This document shows, piece by piece, positions 1 to 9,910 of a stretch of DNA of 64,000 bases. Below the pieces are notes generated by a model, which worked only from the letters and a program-made list of their open reading frames with translations, was not told the origin of the DNA and searched no databases. Within the stretch, counting starts at the first letter, position 1. Each line of letters begins with the position of its first letter. Made by a program: the position numbers and the translations under genes. The DNA comes from Streptosporangium brasiliense (GTDB taxonomy: Bacteria > Actinomycetota > Actinomycetes > Streptosporangiales > Streptosporangiaceae): assembly GCF_030811595.1 (NCBI RefSeq), contig NZ_JAUSRB010000002.1, forward strand, positions 7,130,001 to 7,194,000. Reading direction: 5' to 3'.

Positions 1-113
1 ACGCGCGCCTGCACCGAGGCGACCTCACCGTCACCAACGCCCCGGACGGCGGCGCCGTCTTCGCGCTGCGCCTGCCACGCCGGGCACACGATCCGGACGG
101 AGGCCCCGAGTGA
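1..113 (+). CDS. sensor histidine kinase, C-terminal end (partial)
   Basis: Only the last 36 codons are present, read from base 3 to the TGA at 111-113. The residues include [20 protein letters not shown], which matches the final strands of a GHKL/HATPase_c domain (the G2-box region and the closing beta strand) of two-component sensor kinases. Kinases of this class phosphorylate a partner response regulator, which must lie left of the window. The stop overlaps the GTG start of the next gene by four bases (GTGA), so kinase and lipoprotein are probably translationally coupled. The assignment rests on a short tail, so the family is likely but the subtype unknown. Confidence 0.7.
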   Translation, partial: ARLHRGDLTVTNAPDGGAVFALRLPRRAHDPDGGPE

Positions 114-619
114 GGACCGGGATCGCCCGCCGCGTGCTCGCCGCGGGCCTCGTATCGCTCGTCGCCGTGGCCGGCTGCGGTGTGCAACCCAGCGACGCCA
201 TCCCCGCCGGAGACCCGCCGAGCGGAGCAGTCGCACTGACCGTCGCACCGACCGTCGCACCAGCCATGAAGATCACCATCTACCTGGTGAAGAACGGCCG
301 GCTCAGCGCGGTAACGCGGCCCGGTGGTCGACCACTGTTCCGAGCGGACACGCTCGCGCTGCTGGCGGCCGGGCCCACCGCGAGGGAGCAGGCACACGGC
401 TTCACCACCGAGGTCCCGCCCGGAGCCGGCCCGTTCTCGGTAACCGTCAAGCCGACCGGCCACCTGGTGGTGACCCTGTCCACTGCGGCCGGCGAACTGT
501 CCACACTGGCCGTCGAGCAGATCGTGTGCACGGCCGCCGCCGCGGTGCCGGAAAACTCTGCCCAGGTCACCATTGTCGGTGCTGGGCAGGACATCGGCCC
601 CCGCAACTGCCCGGGGTAA
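110..619 (+). CDS. GerMN-like lipoprotein coupled to a sensor kinase
   Basis: A 169-residue predicted lipoprotein. The N-terminus has two arginines, a hydrophobic stretch and a lipobox VAGC at about residues 20-23, so the mature protein would be anchored outside the membrane by the cysteine. The rest reads like a single GerMN-type domain ([17 protein letters not shown] at about 55-71, then an alternating strand/helix pattern). Small GerMN lipoproteins commonly sit directly after actinobacterial sensor kinases, by analogy with MtrB-LpqB, and are thought to modulate the sensor from outside. The GTG start overlaps the kinase stop (GTGA). The role as a sensor accessory is inference from position; the lipoprotein call is firm. 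Confidence 0.75.
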   Translation: MRTGIARRVLAAGLVSLVAVAGCGVQPSDAIPAGDPPSGAVALTVAPTVAPAMKITIYLVKNGRLSAVTRPGGRPLFRADTLALLAAGPTAREQAHGFTTEVPPGAGPFSVTVKPTGHLVVTLSTAAGELSTLAVEQIVCTAAAAVPENSAQVTIVGAGQDIGPRNCPG

Positions 620-645
620 CGGTAGCGACCTGTCCGCTCGGGAGC

Positions 646-675
646 GGGCGCCGGGGGCGATGGCACCCGGCGCCC
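646..675. terminator. bidirectional stem-loop between convergent genes
   Basis: GGGCGCCGGG (646-655) pairs perfectly with CCCGGCGCCC (666-675) across a 10-base loop. It lies between the ends of two convergent genes (stops at 619 and 703), the usual position for a shared terminator in high-GC actinomycetes. There is no T tract. Confidence 0.7.
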
Positions 676-702
676 TGCCCACTCTCGCCCCCCGCGGACC
701 GG

Positions 703-1734
703 TCAGCGGAAGTCGGAGATGCGCAGCACCGCCAGCATGTCCGTCGCCCGGGAGCCGGTCGAGAAGGACGCCTCCGCGCCGACCCAGCCGCGGAAGGCTC
801 CCGTGTCGTCGATGATCTGCATGAGCGGTTTGACGTGGGAGTTGCCGGTGTAGCAGAACTCACCGCGCTCCATCGCCAGGCAGGTGCACCAGTGCCACAG
901 CGTGTCGCGGCGGTCGGACTTGGAGATCATCGTGAGGTAGTACTGGATGGAGCTGACGTTGGAGCGCGTTCCGCCGCCGTACTTGGGGCAGCCACCCGAC
1001 TTCTGACACGCGCCGCGCGAGGACGGTTGCAGGTAGGTCAGGCACGAGGTGGTGGCGGCGCAGGCGTGGAAGGCGGAGTGGCCGAACGGCTGACTGCCGG
1101 ACGTGACGAGCTTGCCGCCCGCCCAGCTCGTCAGGTCCTGCCTGAGTGAGCCGGGGAACGCCTTCACCGAGCTCATCGCGCGGCGGGTGCCGAGTGCGGC
1201 GTTGCTGCCGTAGCCGTACCCGTGCGTGGCCAGCGTGCTCTGCTTGAGGTCCAGGCGGGCCAGCCTGCCGTCAGGCGAGGGCCGCACGTACCACTGCTCC
1301 GTCCACGTCTGGGCGATCTTCCAGCGGATGGTGAGCACGCCGCCCGCCACGGTGTACGTCCCGGTGCGGCTCTCGTCGGGGGCGGCGGTGAAGCCTCCGG
1401 CGGTGAGCACCTCGCAGGCGCGGGGCCGCGACGCGGCACCGCCCGCCTTGGTGGTGCAGCTCGGGTCGGGGACGGTGCCGGTGCGCTGTCTGGCCTTGGG
1501 ATGACGCTGCCACCACAGGTAGAGGGCGGCGCTCACCGTGCCGTCGGCGGCGAAGCGGTAGCTGCCCAGGCGTACCCAGTTCTGCCGGGAGGCGGCCTTC
1601 AGATGACCCTGTGAGACGACATAGGTGCTCTTGCCGCCCGGCAGCGGCGAGGCGGAAACCGCGGCGATGGCCGGCCGGGCGGGCAGGACGGTGAGGGCGA
1701 GCAGGAAGGAGAGGATTGCCGCTGCGGTACGCAT
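703..1734 (-). CDS. secreted protein of unknown function
   Basis: 343 residues. The chosen ATG (1734) gives a textbook signal peptide: MRTAAAILSFLLALTVLP followed by an ARPAIAA cleavage region. An in-frame extension upstream is Arg-rich and does not look secreted, so it was discarded. The mature protein is rich in Gly, Ser, Trp and Cys, with paired cysteines (RPRACE, CSCTT-like and HWCTC segments) suggesting disulfides. A middle section (about 60-150) has repeated Thr/Gly-rich strand patterns and a WYVRPSPDGR motif, compatible with a beta fold. I do not recognise a family and see no catalytic motif. It is convergent with the lipoprotein gene and stands alone. Confidence 0.65.
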   Translation of the reverse strand: MRTAAAILSFLLALTVLPARPAIAAVSASPLPGGKSTYVVSQGHLKAASRQNWVRLGSYRFAADGTVSAALYLWWQRHPKARQRTGTVPDPSCTTKAGGAASRPRACEVLTAGGFTAAPDESRTGTYTVAGGVLTIRWKIAQTWTEQWYVRPSPDGRLARLDLKQSTLATHGYGYGSNAALGTRRAMSSVKAFPGSLRQDLTSWAGGKLVTSGSQPFGHSAFHACAATTSCLTYLQPSSRGACQKSGGCPKYGGGTRSNVSSIQYYLTMISKSDRRDTLWHWCTCLAMERGEFCYTGNSHVKPLMQIIDDTGAFRGWVGAEASFSTGSRATDMLAVLRISDFR

Positions 1735-2019
1735 GAGGAGACTCCGGAAGGCTTGCGGGCTTAGCCGATCGTCAACAAGCCACCGTATTCGGCCCGGACC
1801 GGATATGTCTGCGAAACCGCGGCCATGACTCGCCCGGATCGCCGGACCGTCCCCTCCCGTCCGGAAGGTCTCGGGACCTGGCCGGATGCGCCTGCTCCCA
1901 AGCGCTCCCAAGCGCTCCGCGCGGTCTCGACGATTTCGTAGCCGCCGGGTTCCGCGTGCGTACGGGTACAAAAGGGCGTCGAAGTGCTGTCAGGGACGTA
2001 AGTGAATTCATGGTGCGAA

Positions 2020-2035
2020 GGGGATGAACATCCCC
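2020..2035. promoter_or_regulatory. perfect 16-base palindrome in the leader of the phosphoesterase gene
   Basis: GGGGATG-AA-CATCCCC, 45 bases before the next start codon, in a 345-base non-coding stretch (1735-2079). The same stretch holds a TGAATTCA palindrome just upstream and a 10-base tandem duplication CTCCCAAGCG at 1895-1914. It looks like a regulator site or RNA hairpin; the binding factor is unknown. Confidence 0.4.
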
Positions 2036-2079
2036 GGTAAAGCTCGAGCCCGGCCGATCAACTTGTCTAGCTTTGTGCC

Positions 2080-5000
2080 ATGTCACACACAAGGCATCAT
2101 TTACCCCGGGCCATGCGTGCCGTCGGCGTGTTCGCCGTGGCGCTGGCCGTAACGCTTGGCATCTGCGCTGGTCCCGCGTCCGCTCATCTGACCCGTGGCC
2201 ATGCCGAGCTGGTCGTCGGCACGGCGGCCGGACTAACAAGCGGTCGCTTGGTTGTGCACAAGGACGTCGTCTCCCCCGAGCGCGCCGGAGCCTGGGCGAG
2301 GGCCCTTCTGGGAGGTGGATGCCCGGTCAGCGCTCAAGGGGTGTCCGGCGACGCCGGCGGCATCCCCGGCGGTGTGGTCGTCGAGCTCGCGTGGTCGTGC
2401 ACGGTGGACAGCCTGGACCTGGGCGGGCTGCTGCGCGCAGGCGGGCTGTCGGAGATCGTCACGGAGTTCGACGGTGTCACCTCGAACGCGACGAACGCCC
2501 TCCCCGTCGTCGACGCCACCGGTTCGCACGCGCCCGCCTCCCCGTGGCCGACGCCGTACCTCGTGGCGATGCTTCTCGGCCTGGTACTGGCCGCCACCGG
2601 ATTGATGTGGCTGCGTCGCCGTAAGGGATGGTTGGGCGTCGTGGCGGCCGCGGCCGCGCTGGCGATGCTCGCGCCGAGCGCCGCGCTGGCCGCCGTGGAC
2701 GATCCGGGGAGCGCCACCGAGGCGGACCCCGCACCCAGCCAGACCACGCAACCGAGCGCCTCTCCGACGAGTGCCTCTCCGGACATGGCCGCCCCCACCG
2801 GCACGCTTGCGCTCACCACCGCCGGCCCGAAGGCCGGCGAGCCGGTCACCTTCCGCTACACCACCGACAGACCGAACGCGCTCAACTGGGTGGGCCTTTA
2901 CGGCACCGCCGACAAGCCCGGCTCCACCGCGTCGAAGACCTGGGTGCGGGCACCCCTCGCCTCGGGAACCGTCACGCTGGACACCGGTGCCCTCGGCGAG
3001 GGGTCCTGGACCGCGCACTTCCTGGCCGACGACGGCTACGATCCGCTGAGCGCCCCGGTCACGTTCACCCTGGCGGGCGCCGGCTCGGACCTCGTGACCG
3101 TCGAAGGCACGGTATTCGCCGACCAGGACGGCGACGGCGTCCGGGACACCGGGGAAAAGGGCCTGCCCGGCGTGTCCGTCACCGACGGCGCGGTCTGGGC
3201 GACCACCACGGCCGATGGCGGCTACACGCTGGCCGTCGACCGCAGGCGCAGGGAGACCGACCTGATCAGCGTCATCTCGCCGAACGGCTACACGCCGGTC
3301 CTGCGCGACGACTCCGTGCCGGCTTTCTTCCGCGAGGTACCGGGTGGACAGGGCCCCCTCAAGGGACTCGACTTCGCGCTGGTTCCCGACGCCAACGCCG
3401 CCGACCCGACGGAGAAGTGGCTGATGGTCTCCGACGTCGAGGTGGGCAACCGCACCGACGCGGAGGCGAAGAGCGCGCTGCCGCGCTGGCAGGGCCAGGT
3501 CGAGGCGATGTCCGAGGTGCACGGCGCCACGCTGACCATGACCACGGGCGACCTGACCGTGACCGACTACGCGGCCGAGCCTCGCCGCCAGGGCGGCTAC
3601 GACATCCTGCGCGAGGGCCTGCGCAAGGGCTCACTCGGTCATCCGTACTATCCGGTCATCGGCAACCACGACGTCGGCGGCACCGCGACCTCCACCGGCT
3701 ACGGCGGCAGCCTGGAGTACTGGCGCAGGAACATGGGCCCCGAGTGGTACAGCTTCGACCGCAACGGACGACACGTCGTGGTCCTGGAGGACAACTACGA
3801 CTCCAGAGGTCTGGCCCCGCAGCTGGAATGGCTACGCGAGGACCTGCGCAGGCACGCGACCGGCAAGCAGGTGCTGGTCTTCGCGCACCGCTCGCTGTTC
3901 ACCAAGTGGGGTCCCGGCGCCGGCATGCAACCGACCGTCGACGAACTGGCCAAGCACGACGTGCGGATGTTCGCCGCCGGCCACAACCAGCAGGCCGAAT
4001 ATCGGCGCGGCGCGTTCGCCAGATCGGTCGAGGTCAACAACATGGGCGTCTACGGCATCGACTCCGCCAGACCCGACTACAAGATCCTCGACTTCAGCGG
4101 CATCACCGACGACCCCGACACCAAGCACAACGAGGACATCGGCTACATCACCGGCACGCACCGCCAGTTCGAGATCGACGACGACGTCGCGCTGGTCAGC
4201 CCGGCCCAGGGCAGCGTGCACGGCGCCAAGAGCGGCGTCCCGGTCGAGCTGTACGCCGAGGACGACGGCCGCACCCCCGCCACCGCCACGCTGACCATCC
4301 GCGCCGGCAACGGCAGGGTGATCCGCCGGGACCGCGACCTGGAGTTCGGCCGCGCGACCGAGCCCACCGGCCGGGTCAACTGCTACACACCCCCAGGCGG
4401 TACGGCCGAGCCGTGCCCCCAGGCGCATGTCTCCTGGACCAGGGTCAGCACCCGCATCACCGGCCTGCGCCCGGGCACCTACACCGCGGAGATGGCCGCG
4501 GTCGACACCGCGGGCAAGGCCTGGCCGGCGGCCAAGACCACCTTCGAGGTAATCGCCGACTCCCGCCTCAACCGGCCCGGCCTGGGCCAGGACTGGACCC
4601 GGCAGGGCGGCGACGAGGAGTCCCGCTCATCAGCCAAGGACGACCCGGGCGCCAGGCTCGACCTGCGCTGGGCGGCCAACACCGGCGAGCAGTTCCACCT
4701 CAACGGCGCGGCCGTGTCGGACGGCAAGGTGATCGTCGCCTCGCAGGCGTTCGACTCGCCGTACAGCATGATGCTCGCCTACGACGCGCTGACCGGCGCG
4801 GAGCTGTGGCGCACCTACCTGGACGGCGACGCCGAGTCCTTCCCGACCGTGCACGACGGCAAGGTGTATCTCACCACGGGCGTCGGACGCGTCTACGCCC
4901 TCGACACGGACACCGGCAAGGTGGTGTGGGAGACGATCGACGACGAGCACACCACGGGGACGACCGTGCGCCGCTACGGCCGAGCAGGCGGACCGGTGAG

Positions 5001-5835
5001 CGTCTTCGACCTGCCCGGCCGCACCGTGGCGGTCTACCAGGCGTGGGACACCGTCCTCTGTCGCGACGCGAAGACCGGCACCCGTCTGCCGGGCGGGTTC
5101 AGCGCGCCCGCCGGCTGGGGCGAGTTCCACAGCGTCGCCGTACGGCGGCCCGGTGCCACCACCGCCTACCTGCACTCGGGGTCCAGCCAGACGCTGATCG
5201 CGATGGACCTGACCACCTGCGCACAGCAGGCCTCGGTGAACACCGGGGGCGACCTCTTCACCCAGTCCTCGCCCGCCTTCACCGACACGCAGCTCGTGAC
5301 CGCGACCACCTCCGGCGTCCGCGGTCACGACCCGCAGGCGGGCGCCAAGGTGCTGTGGCACGCCAAGCTCGGTACGGCGAGCGCCTGCGAACCCGGGCCG
5401 CCGCCGGCGACCAGCCCGGCGACCCGGGGCGCGATGGCATACGTGGCGAGCATCGACGGAGTGGTCAGAGCCTACGACACGGCCTCGGCCGACCCCGCCA
5501 AGCCGGTCTGGGAGACGCCCTTGGGTTATCTGCCCGGCGAGAGCCCGATGGATGACAAGTGGCGGGTCGCCGCCGGGTGCGCGGCGGCCGGCCCCGGGTC
5601 CCCGGCGATGCACGCGCTGGCGACCGAGACCGTGGTCTACGCCACAACCTGGGACGGGCGTGTGGTGGCGCTGGACCGGGCGACCGGCCGCAAACTGGCC
5701 GACCACAACCTGGGCGCGGGCGTGGCGTCGGCGCTGTCGGTGAGCGGCGACCTGCTGTTCGCGCTCACCGACGACGGTTCGATCCACGCGTTCGCGGCCA
5801 CGAAGGTCCGCGGCCACGGCGGTTCCGGTCAGTGA
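2080..5835 (+). CDS. large exported calcineurin-like phosphoesterase / PQQ-type beta-propeller protein
   Basis: 1251 residues, starting with a signal-like segment (a second Met at residue 12 is an alternative start). Order seen: N-terminal module (~35-160), a hydrophobic span (~165-185) and another (~194-215), Ser/Thr/Pro linker, an Ig-like module, an SdrD-B/MetallophosN-like strand module ([10 protein letters not shown], ~345), the phosphoesterase core (~448-700), a strand-rich module, and PQQ-like propeller repeats from ~860 ([24 protein letters not shown]). The core has GDLT (490) and GNHD (528) but DVE where D-x-H is expected (~452) and GHNQ where GHxH is expected (~634), so two metal-ligand histidines are missing. 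It overlaps the next gene by four bases (GTGA). Hydrolysis of a phosphate ester is the family role; the altered ligands make activity uncertain. Confidence 0.75.
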   Translation: MSHTRHHLPRAMRAVGVFAVALAVTLGICAGPASAHLTRGHAELVVGTAAGLTSGRLVVHKDVVSPERAGAWARALLGGGCPVSAQGVSGDAGGIPGGVVVELAWSCTVDSLDLGGLLRAGGLSEIVTEFDGVTSNATNALPVVDATGSHAPASPWPTPYLVAMLLGLVLAATGLMWLRRRKGWLGVVAAAAALAMLAPSAALAAVDDPGSATEADPAPSQTTQPSASPTSASPDMAAPTGTLALTTAGPKAGEPVTFRYTTDRPNALNWVGLYGTADKPGSTASKTWVRAPLASGTVTLDTGALGEGSWTAHFLADDGYDPLSAPVTFTLAGAGSDLVTVEGTVFADQDGDGVRDTGEKGLPGVSVTDGAVWATTTADGGYTLAVDRRRRETDLISVISPNGYTPVLRDDSVPAFFREVPGGQGPLKGLDFALVPDANAADPTEKWLMVSDVEVGNRTDAEAKSALPRWQGQVEAMSEVHGATLTMTTGDLTVTDYAAEPRRQGGYDILREGLRKGSLGHPYYPVIGNHDVGGTATSTGYGGSLEYWRRNMGPEWYSFDRNGRHVVVLEDNYDSRGLAPQLEWLREDLRRHATGKQVLVFAHRSLFTKWGPGAGMQPTVDELAKHDVRMFAAGHNQQAEYRRGAFARSVEVNNMGVYGIDSARPDYKILDFSGITDDPDTKHNEDIGYITGTHRQFEIDDDVALVSPAQGSVHGAKSGVPVELYAEDDGRTPATATLTIRAGNGRVIRRDRDLEFGRATEPTGRVNCYTPPGGTAEPCPQAHVSWTRVSTRITGLRPGTYTAEMAAVDTAGKAWPAAKTTFEVIADSRLNRPGLGQDWTRQGGDEESRSSAKDDPGARLDLRWAANTGEQFHLNGAAVSDGKVIVASQAFDSPYSMMLAYDALTGAELWRTYLDGDAESFPTVHDGKVYLTTGVGRVYALDTDTGKVVWETIDDEHTTGTTVRRYGRAGGPVSVFDLPGRTVAVYQAWDTVLCRDAKTGTRLPGGFSAPAGWGEFHSVAVRRPGATTAYLHSGSSQTLIAMDLTTCAQQASVNTGGDLFTQSSPAFTDTQLVTATTSGVRGHDPQAGAKVLWHAKLGTASACEPGPPPATSPATRGAMAYVASIDGVVRAYDTASADPAKPVWETPLGYLPGESPMDDKWRVAAGCAAAGPGSPAMHALATETVVYATTWDGRVVALDRATGRKLADHNLGAGVASALSVSGDLLFALTDDGSIHAFAATKVRGHGGSGQ

Positions 5836-7115
5836 CCGTGGTTCTGACACGGGTTCTGGTCCGCCTGCTCGCGACCGCGAGCCTGGCGACGCTGATCCTG
5901 CTGGGAGCGGCGGGCCCGGGGTGGGCGCACCCCTTCGGCCCGCCGCTCGCGGCGAAGGTCACCGCTCGCGGCAACACGGTCGAGGTGACCTGGTCGGCGG
6001 CCTCCGACGACCTGGCGAGGCTCGACAAGATCGCCACGGATCGGGGCGAGCGGGTCGGCGACTACCTCGGCGAGCACATCGAGGTCGCGCAGGACGGAAC
6101 GGCATGCGCGCTGGAGGCGGTGCGGGTCGAGGCTCTCGCCGCCTCGGGCGCGGTCCTGCGCTTCCGGTGCCGGACCGAGGTCCGCGCCGTCACGCTCAAG
6201 ATCACCGCACTGATCGAGGCCGACCGGGCATACCGGACGGTGTCCACGACGCCGGGTGGCGGGGGCGCGCTGCACACCGCGACGGCCCCCGCGCACGTAC
6301 TGCGCCTCGACGGTGAGGTGAACGCACCCGGTCCGCCGATCGCGTCCGCCGAACTGTGGACGGCCGAGCTGTTCTCGCTGCTGGACAACGACGTCGTGCC
6401 GCCCCTTGCGTTGCTGGTCGCACTGATGGCGGGAGCGGTGCACGCCTGCGCGCCGGGACACGGCAAGACGTTGACGGCCGGATATCTGGTCGGCGGCAAC
6501 GGCCGGGCTCGTGACGCGGTCCTGCTGGGCGCGGTGGTGGCGGTCATGCACACCGTGTCGGTGGCCGTGCTGGCCGTCGGCTGGTGGCTGGCCGTGGACA
6601 GTGCGCCCTCGCTGGGGACCGTGACGAGGTGGCTGCAGCTCGCGGCCTCGCTCGTCGTTCTCGGAATCGGCGTGGGACTCCTTCTGCGGCACTTGCGCAA
6701 CCGCCGCCGAGAGCACGGCCACGGTCATGGCCATGGGCACGGTCATGGCCATGGGCACGGTCATGGGCACGGGGACGCCGCCTCGTTGCTGACGTGGCGG
6801 GGCATCGTGGCGATGGGTGCGTCGGGCGGGCTGCTTCCCTCGCCCTCGGCCTTCCTGCTGCTGCTCACCGGCCTGCTCACCGGTAGGGCCGCGTTCGCCC
6901 TCGCCATGGTGGCGGCGTTCGGCGTGGGAATGGCGGGCACCCTCGCCGGGATCGGCGTCGCCGTACTGCGAGGCAGGAACGCGCTGGCGAACGCGACGAG
7001 ATCGCCGCGGCTGCGGGAGTGGAGCCGGCGCCTGCCACTGATCGCGGCGACCCTGGTGGTCGCAGGTGGTTTCATCGCCTCCGTACTGGCGGCCGTCGCC
7101 GTGGCGACCTTGTGA
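5832..7115 (+). CDS. NicO/RcnA-type nickel-cobalt transporter with His-rich loop
   Basis: 427 residues from GTG 5832, which sits in a GTGA overlap with the preceding stop. A signal-like first segment (about 1-35) leads into an extracytoplasmic domain (about 40-190) and then at least five membrane spans. The signature [10 protein letters not shown] (~214) is the NicO-family metal-site helix (usually HxxxPGHGKT). A loop near residue 300 is an uninterrupted Gly-His run, typical of nickel/cobalt handling, and is followed by [11 protein letters not shown], another conserved NicO motif. The role is movement of Ni2+/Co2+ across the membrane; import versus efflux cannot be decided from sequence. Coupling to the phosphoesterase gene suggests joint assembly or metal supply to that exported protein, which is inference. 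Confidence 0.85.
   Translation: MTVVLTRVLVRLLATASLATLILLGAAGPGWAHPFGPPLAAKVTARGNTVEVTWSAASDDLARLDKIATDRGERVGDYLGEHIEVAQDGTACALEAVRVEALAASGAVLRFRCRTEVRAVTLKITALIEADRAYRTVSTTPGGGGALHTATAPAHVLRLDGEVNAPGPPIASAELWTAELFSLLDNDVVPPLALLVALMAGAVHACAPGHGKTLTAGYLVGGNGRARDAVLLGAVVAVMHTVSVAVLAVGWWLAVDSAPSLGTVTRWLQLAASLVVLGIGVGLLLRHLRNRRREHGHGHGHGHGHGHGHGHGHGDAASLLTWRGIVAMGASGGLLPSPSAFLLLLTGLLTGRAAFALAMVAAFGVGMAGTLAGIGVAVLRGRNALANATRSPRLREWSRRLPLIAATLVVAGGFIASVLAAVAVATL
6723..6770 (+). repeat. 18-base tandem repeat encoding the Gly-His loop
   Basis: Two full copies of GGTCATGGCCATGGGCAC (6723-6740, 6741-6758) and a partial third (6759-6770), inside the transporter gene. Copy-number slippage here would lengthen or shorten the His loop in frame. 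Confidence 0.85.
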
Positions 7116-7156
7116 GGGCTCAGCCTGTGTGCCGGCGAGGACGCAGCATCTCCACA

Positions 7157-7193
7157 TTGACAGGCAAGTGACGGCTTGCCTATCCTCGGCGCA
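7157..7193 (+). promoter_or_regulatory. ArsR-family promoter/operator, leaderless start
   Basis: TTGACA (7157-7162) and TATCCT (7181-7186) are 18 bases apart. A perfect inverted repeat AGGCAAG (7162-7168) / CTTGCCT (7175-7181) fills the spacer, as expected for an autorepressor site. The ATG at 7193 is only six bases past the -10, so the transcript is probably leaderless. Confidence 0.7.
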
Positions 7194-7480
7194 TGGGCGA
7201 TGTCTTCAAGGCCCTCGCCGACCCCACTCGGCGGACCATCCTCGACGAGCTGACCGAGCGCGACGGCCAGACCCTGTTCGAGATCTGCGTCCGCCTGACG
7301 GGTCGACATCAGCTGAGCCTGACCCGGCAGGCCGTATCCCAACATCTGGCGGTGCTGGAGGAGGCCGGGTTGATCACCACACGCAAGCAGGGGCGATACA
7401 AGTTCCACCACCTCGACACCACTCCCCTGGCCGCCATCTTCGAGCGGTGGCCGATCACCAGAAAAGGACAGGCACCATGA
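7193..7480 (+). CDS. ArsR-family winged-helix repressor
   Basis: 95 residues. It begins MGDVFKALADPTRRTILDEL, the classic ArsR opening helix, then a recognition region with SLTRQAVSQHLAVLEEAGLI (~48-67) and a wing (TTRKQGRYKFHHLD). No CxC metal motif is present, so it belongs to the non-metal subgroup that usually controls an adjacent small enzyme gene. The stop overlaps the glyoxalase start (ATGA), and a perfect inverted repeat lies between -35 and -10 of its promoter, which points to autoregulation of the two-gene operon. The inducer is unknown. Confidence 0.9.
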   Translation: MGDVFKALADPTRRTILDELTERDGQTLFEICVRLTGRHQLSLTRQAVSQHLAVLEEAGLITTRKQGRYKFHHLDTTPLAAIFERWPITRKGQAP

Positions 7481-7863
7481 AGATCTACGTCACCAGCGTG
7501 TTCGTGGACGACCAGCAGAAAGCCCTCGACTTCTACACCGAGATGCTCGGCTTCACCAAGAAGCACGACATCCCAGTGGGCGGGGCCCGGTGGCTGACGG
7601 TCGTCTCACCAGAAGACCCCGAGGGCACGGAACTGCTGCTGGAGCCGGACGGGCACCCCGCAGTCGGACCGTACAAGAAGGCGCTGGTCGCCGATGGCAT
7701 TCCGGCCACCTCATTCCAGGTCACAGACGTGCAGGCGGAGTACGAGCGGCTGCGCGGGCTGGGGGTGACGTTCACACAGGAGCCGATGGAGGCAGGACCG
7801 GTGACCACGGCGGTCTTCGACGACACCTGCGGAAACCTGATCCAGATCGTGACCCCGGCCTAG
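7477..7863 (+). CDS. VOC (glyoxalase/bleomycin-resistance) family protein
   Basis: 128 residues. The pattern MKIYVTSVFVDDQQKALDFY and a C-terminal GNLIQIVTPA are diagnostic of the vicinal-oxygen-chelate fold. Candidate metal ligands are sparse: a Glu in the ELLLEP strand and others, but the usual His near the N-terminus is missing, so it may be a binding or resistance protein rather than a glyoxalase I. It is co-transcribed with the ArsR gene upstream (4-base overlap). Its TAG stop is formed by the first bases of a 20-base sequence also found at an IS701 end, so an insertion has landed exactly at the gene's 3' end. Confidence 0.85.
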   Translation: MKIYVTSVFVDDQQKALDFYTEMLGFTKKHDIPVGGARWLTVVSPEDPEGTELLLEPDGHPAVGPYKKALVADGIPATSFQVTDVQAEYERLRGLGVTFTQEPMEAGPVTTAVFDDTCGNLIQIVTPA

Positions 7864-7879
7864 TAGTGCTTTGTTAGGT
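7860..7879. repeat. IS-end sequence shared with 13253-13272
   Basis: CTAGTAGTGCTTTGTTAGGT is identical, base for base, at 7860-7879 and 13253-13272. At the second place it lies just beyond the 3' end of an IS701-type transposase, so it is best read as that element's terminal sequence; here it is a solitary end. Confidence 0.7.
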
Positions 7880-7928
7880 CAGCGTGTTGTGGCTGGTCGG
7901 GTCGGTTGTGTGGTGGTTCGATGCGGGC

Positions 7929-8429
7929 GTGACCCCCACACAGCTCGCGCGCATCCGGCAACGACTCGAGACGTTCGCCACCGAGGCGTTTACCCCCTTG
8001 GCCCGCACCGACCAGCGGGCCAAGGGCATCACCTACCGGCTGGCCGCCGCCCAGCGGGCTCTTGCCCGTAAGAAACCCGGGTCCACCCGGCGACGCAAGG
8101 CCGTGGCTCGCCTCGCCGCGCTGCACGCCACGGTGCGCCGCCAGCGGCTCGACGGCGCGCACAAGGCCGCGCTCGCCCTGGTCCGCGCCTACGAGGTGAT
8201 CGTGCACGAGGACCTTCAGGTCGCGAGCATGACCAGGCGGGCCGCGCCGAGGCCGGATGGTGCGGGCGGCTATCTGCTCAACGGCGGGTCGGCCAAGTCC
8301 GGGCTGAACCGGTCGATTGTGGATGCGGGTTGGGGGTGTTCCTGCGGGTTCTCGCGGACAAGGCTGAAAGCGCCGGTCGCGAACTGATCGCAGTCAATCC
8401 CGCCAACACCTCCCGCACGTGCGCCCAAT
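7929..8429 (+). pseudogene. IS605/IS200-type TnpB remnant
   Basis: The reading matches the central and C-terminal part of TnpB (RNA-guided nuclease of IS605-type elements): a basic helical region, HKAALALVRAYEVIVHEDLQ (the RuvC Glu region), then IVDAGWG. The frame shifts in the run TTGGGGGTG at about 8331-8338 and continues as VFLRVLADKAESAGRELIAV, NPANTSRTCAQ, ending at a stop where the zinc-finger CxxC should follow. The N-terminal RuvC Asp motif is absent. It is therefore truncated at both ends and frameshifted. The preceding IS701-like end shows that more than one element has inserted here. Confidence 0.8.
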
Positions 8430-8451
8430 GATGGTGCGGCGATCTCGGTGG

Positions 8452-9027
8452 TCATGGGGTGCATTGGGCACACAGTGCGCCCCGTTTCGCTGAGGTAACC
8501 GGAGAGTAGGTGGACTCGCCCGCGTCGGCCCAGGTCGGGGGACTCTGGTCGCAAAGAAGATGGAAGGGTTTTCCGGGGGCACAGTTGGCGGGGGTGTTGT
8601 TGCCGCTGATGTCGAAATCCGCGCACGTGAGGAACAGGTGATTGAACTTGTCGAGCAGGAAGGCCAGAACCCCCGTGACGATCGTGACGCCGACGGCTCT
8701 CAGGCGGTGCGGCACAGGGAGCTGGGCGTAGTCCGGCAGGAGAAGCCTCGACAGCAGCCATGTGAACGCCGGGGCGCCCGCCATGGTGAACACGACCTCA
8801 AAGTAATGAAAGAAGGGAAAACCCTGGCCTCTCCGCGTCACAATGGCCAGGACGACCCAGACCGAGGGCAGTGACAAGGCGATCCACCCGCCCCAGGGCA
8901 CCGCGCCTCTGCTGCGCAGCAGCACACCCGAGAGCAGCACGGCCGTACCCGCCGCCCAGAGCGCCAGCACGCTGTCGAAGAAGACGGCGTTGAAGGCGCC
9001 CAGCGTGAACGCGGGCCACCAGACCAC
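8452..9027 (-). CDS. multi-pass membrane protein, function unknown
   Basis: 191 residues from GTG 9027, with four hydrophobic spans (FNAVFFDSVLALWAAGTAVLL; WGGWIALSLPSVWVVLAIV; VVFTMAGAPAFTWLLSRLLL; VTIVTGVLAFLLD) and a Cys-containing tail (CADFDISGNN, NCAPG, LLCDQ). The same frame is open upstream to a TGA at 9136, and the stretch between (EAQPAEIHPDLRAIAAAS) looks coding, so translation may begin earlier at a non-standard codon or by coupling to the gene upstream. The tail runs close to the TnpB remnant and may have been altered by it. No family recognised. Confidence 0.55.
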   Translation of the reverse strand: MVWWPAFTLGAFNAVFFDSVLALWAAGTAVLLSGVLLRSRGAVPWGGWIALSLPSVWVVLAIVTRRGQGFPFFHYFEVVFTMAGAPAFTWLLSRLLLPDYAQLPVPHRLRAVGVTIVTGVLAFLLDKFNHLFLTCADFDISGNNTPANCAPGKPFHLLCDQSPPTWADAGESTYSPVTSAKRGALCAQCTP

Positions 9028-9135
9028 GAGTGTTCCCGCCGCCGATGCGGCCGCGATGGCCCGCAGGTCGGGATGGATCTCGGCAGGCTGCGCCTCCCCT
9101 TTGGACTCGGCTCGGAGGACGTTCCAATGGACGGC

Positions 9136-9594
9136 TCAGGCCAGGGCCGAGATCTCGATCCGGGTGTGGTCGGTGGGAGCCACCAGGCAGGAAAGCACGA
9201 CGTTCCCCTGCTCCAGGCGTTCCCCCATGGACGAGGTGAGCCGGGCCGTGCGCTCGATCTCGTACGGGCTGCCGGCTTGAGGGGTCACGCGGAGCCGCAA
9301 CAGCCAGATGTAGCGTCCGTTGAGCTTGTTGGACGTCTCCTCGGCCCCCAGGACCGCCGCGTTGCACGGCACCGCCGCCGCGCGCTCCTCCGGCGTGAAG
9401 GTCCGCAGCGCGGCGGATTCCAGGCTCGCGAACGAGATGGAGCCCATGGTGAGCATCCCCGCGCCCAGGAGGATGAACGTCGCGCTGACATACGCCCCGA
9501 CCCGGGTGTGCGGCTTCCGCCTCAACACGAGGAACAGCACCACGGCCACGATCAATGCGATTACGGCGAGTGTCCCGAAGACGATCGATGCCAT
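9136..9594 (-). CDS. two-span membrane protein, function unknown
   Basis: 152 residues. Two N-terminal membrane spans (ASIVFGTLAVIALIVAVVLF and AYVSATFILLGAGMLTMGSI) are followed by a soluble domain of about 95 residues with a single internal cysteine pair and alternating strands (YIWLLRLRVTPQ, YEIERTARLT, VVLSCLVAP). This architecture resembles DUF3592-like envelope proteins, but I cannot confirm membership. It lies in the same frame as, and 108 bases upstream of, the membrane protein at 8452-9027, suggesting a two-gene operon or, less likely, one gene split by a stop. Confidence 0.6.
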   Translation of the reverse strand: MASIVFGTLAVIALIVAVVLFLVLRRKPHTRVGAYVSATFILLGAGMLTMGSISFASLESAALRTFTPEERAAAVPCNAAVLGAEETSNKLNGRYIWLLRLRVTPQAGSPYEIERTARLTSSMGERLEQGNVVLSCLVAPTDHTRIEISALA

Positions 9595-9910
9595 CGTTCT
9601 TCCTCACGCTGACAGGCGGGGCCTGGCGGGCCGGCCTTGTTCGTTCCGATGCCGGTAGTTGACCAGGTGTCACTTGCAAGGCGACTGCAGCCCGCATGAT
9701 CGCGCTGACCGACCTCTCGGCCCTTGCTCTCGCTGGCTCGCTGAGCAGAACTGACAGTCTCCGCGCATACCTGATGACAGCTTCGTTGGCGACAGGCCAT
9801 GTTCGGCGGATGCTGCGACACGAACCGTAACCCTGATTACTCGAGGGTTGACGAGCCTCGGAACGAAAAGTCCCGTTAGGCGACCGCTCACGTACTGTTT
9901 GATCTTCAGA
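9595..9910. other. 316-base stretch without a convincing gene
   Basis: Short open frames exist on the minus strand but have no recognisable domain or ribosome-binding site. The segment separates the membrane-protein pair from the end of the FMN reductase gene. Nothing else is seen. Confidence 0.5.

Noticed and set aside
4630-5850. Long open frame antisense to the phosphoesterase gene
   Set aside because: Typical shadow of a high-GC gene: no domain, no ribosome-binding site, and the opposite strand encodes a clear protein.
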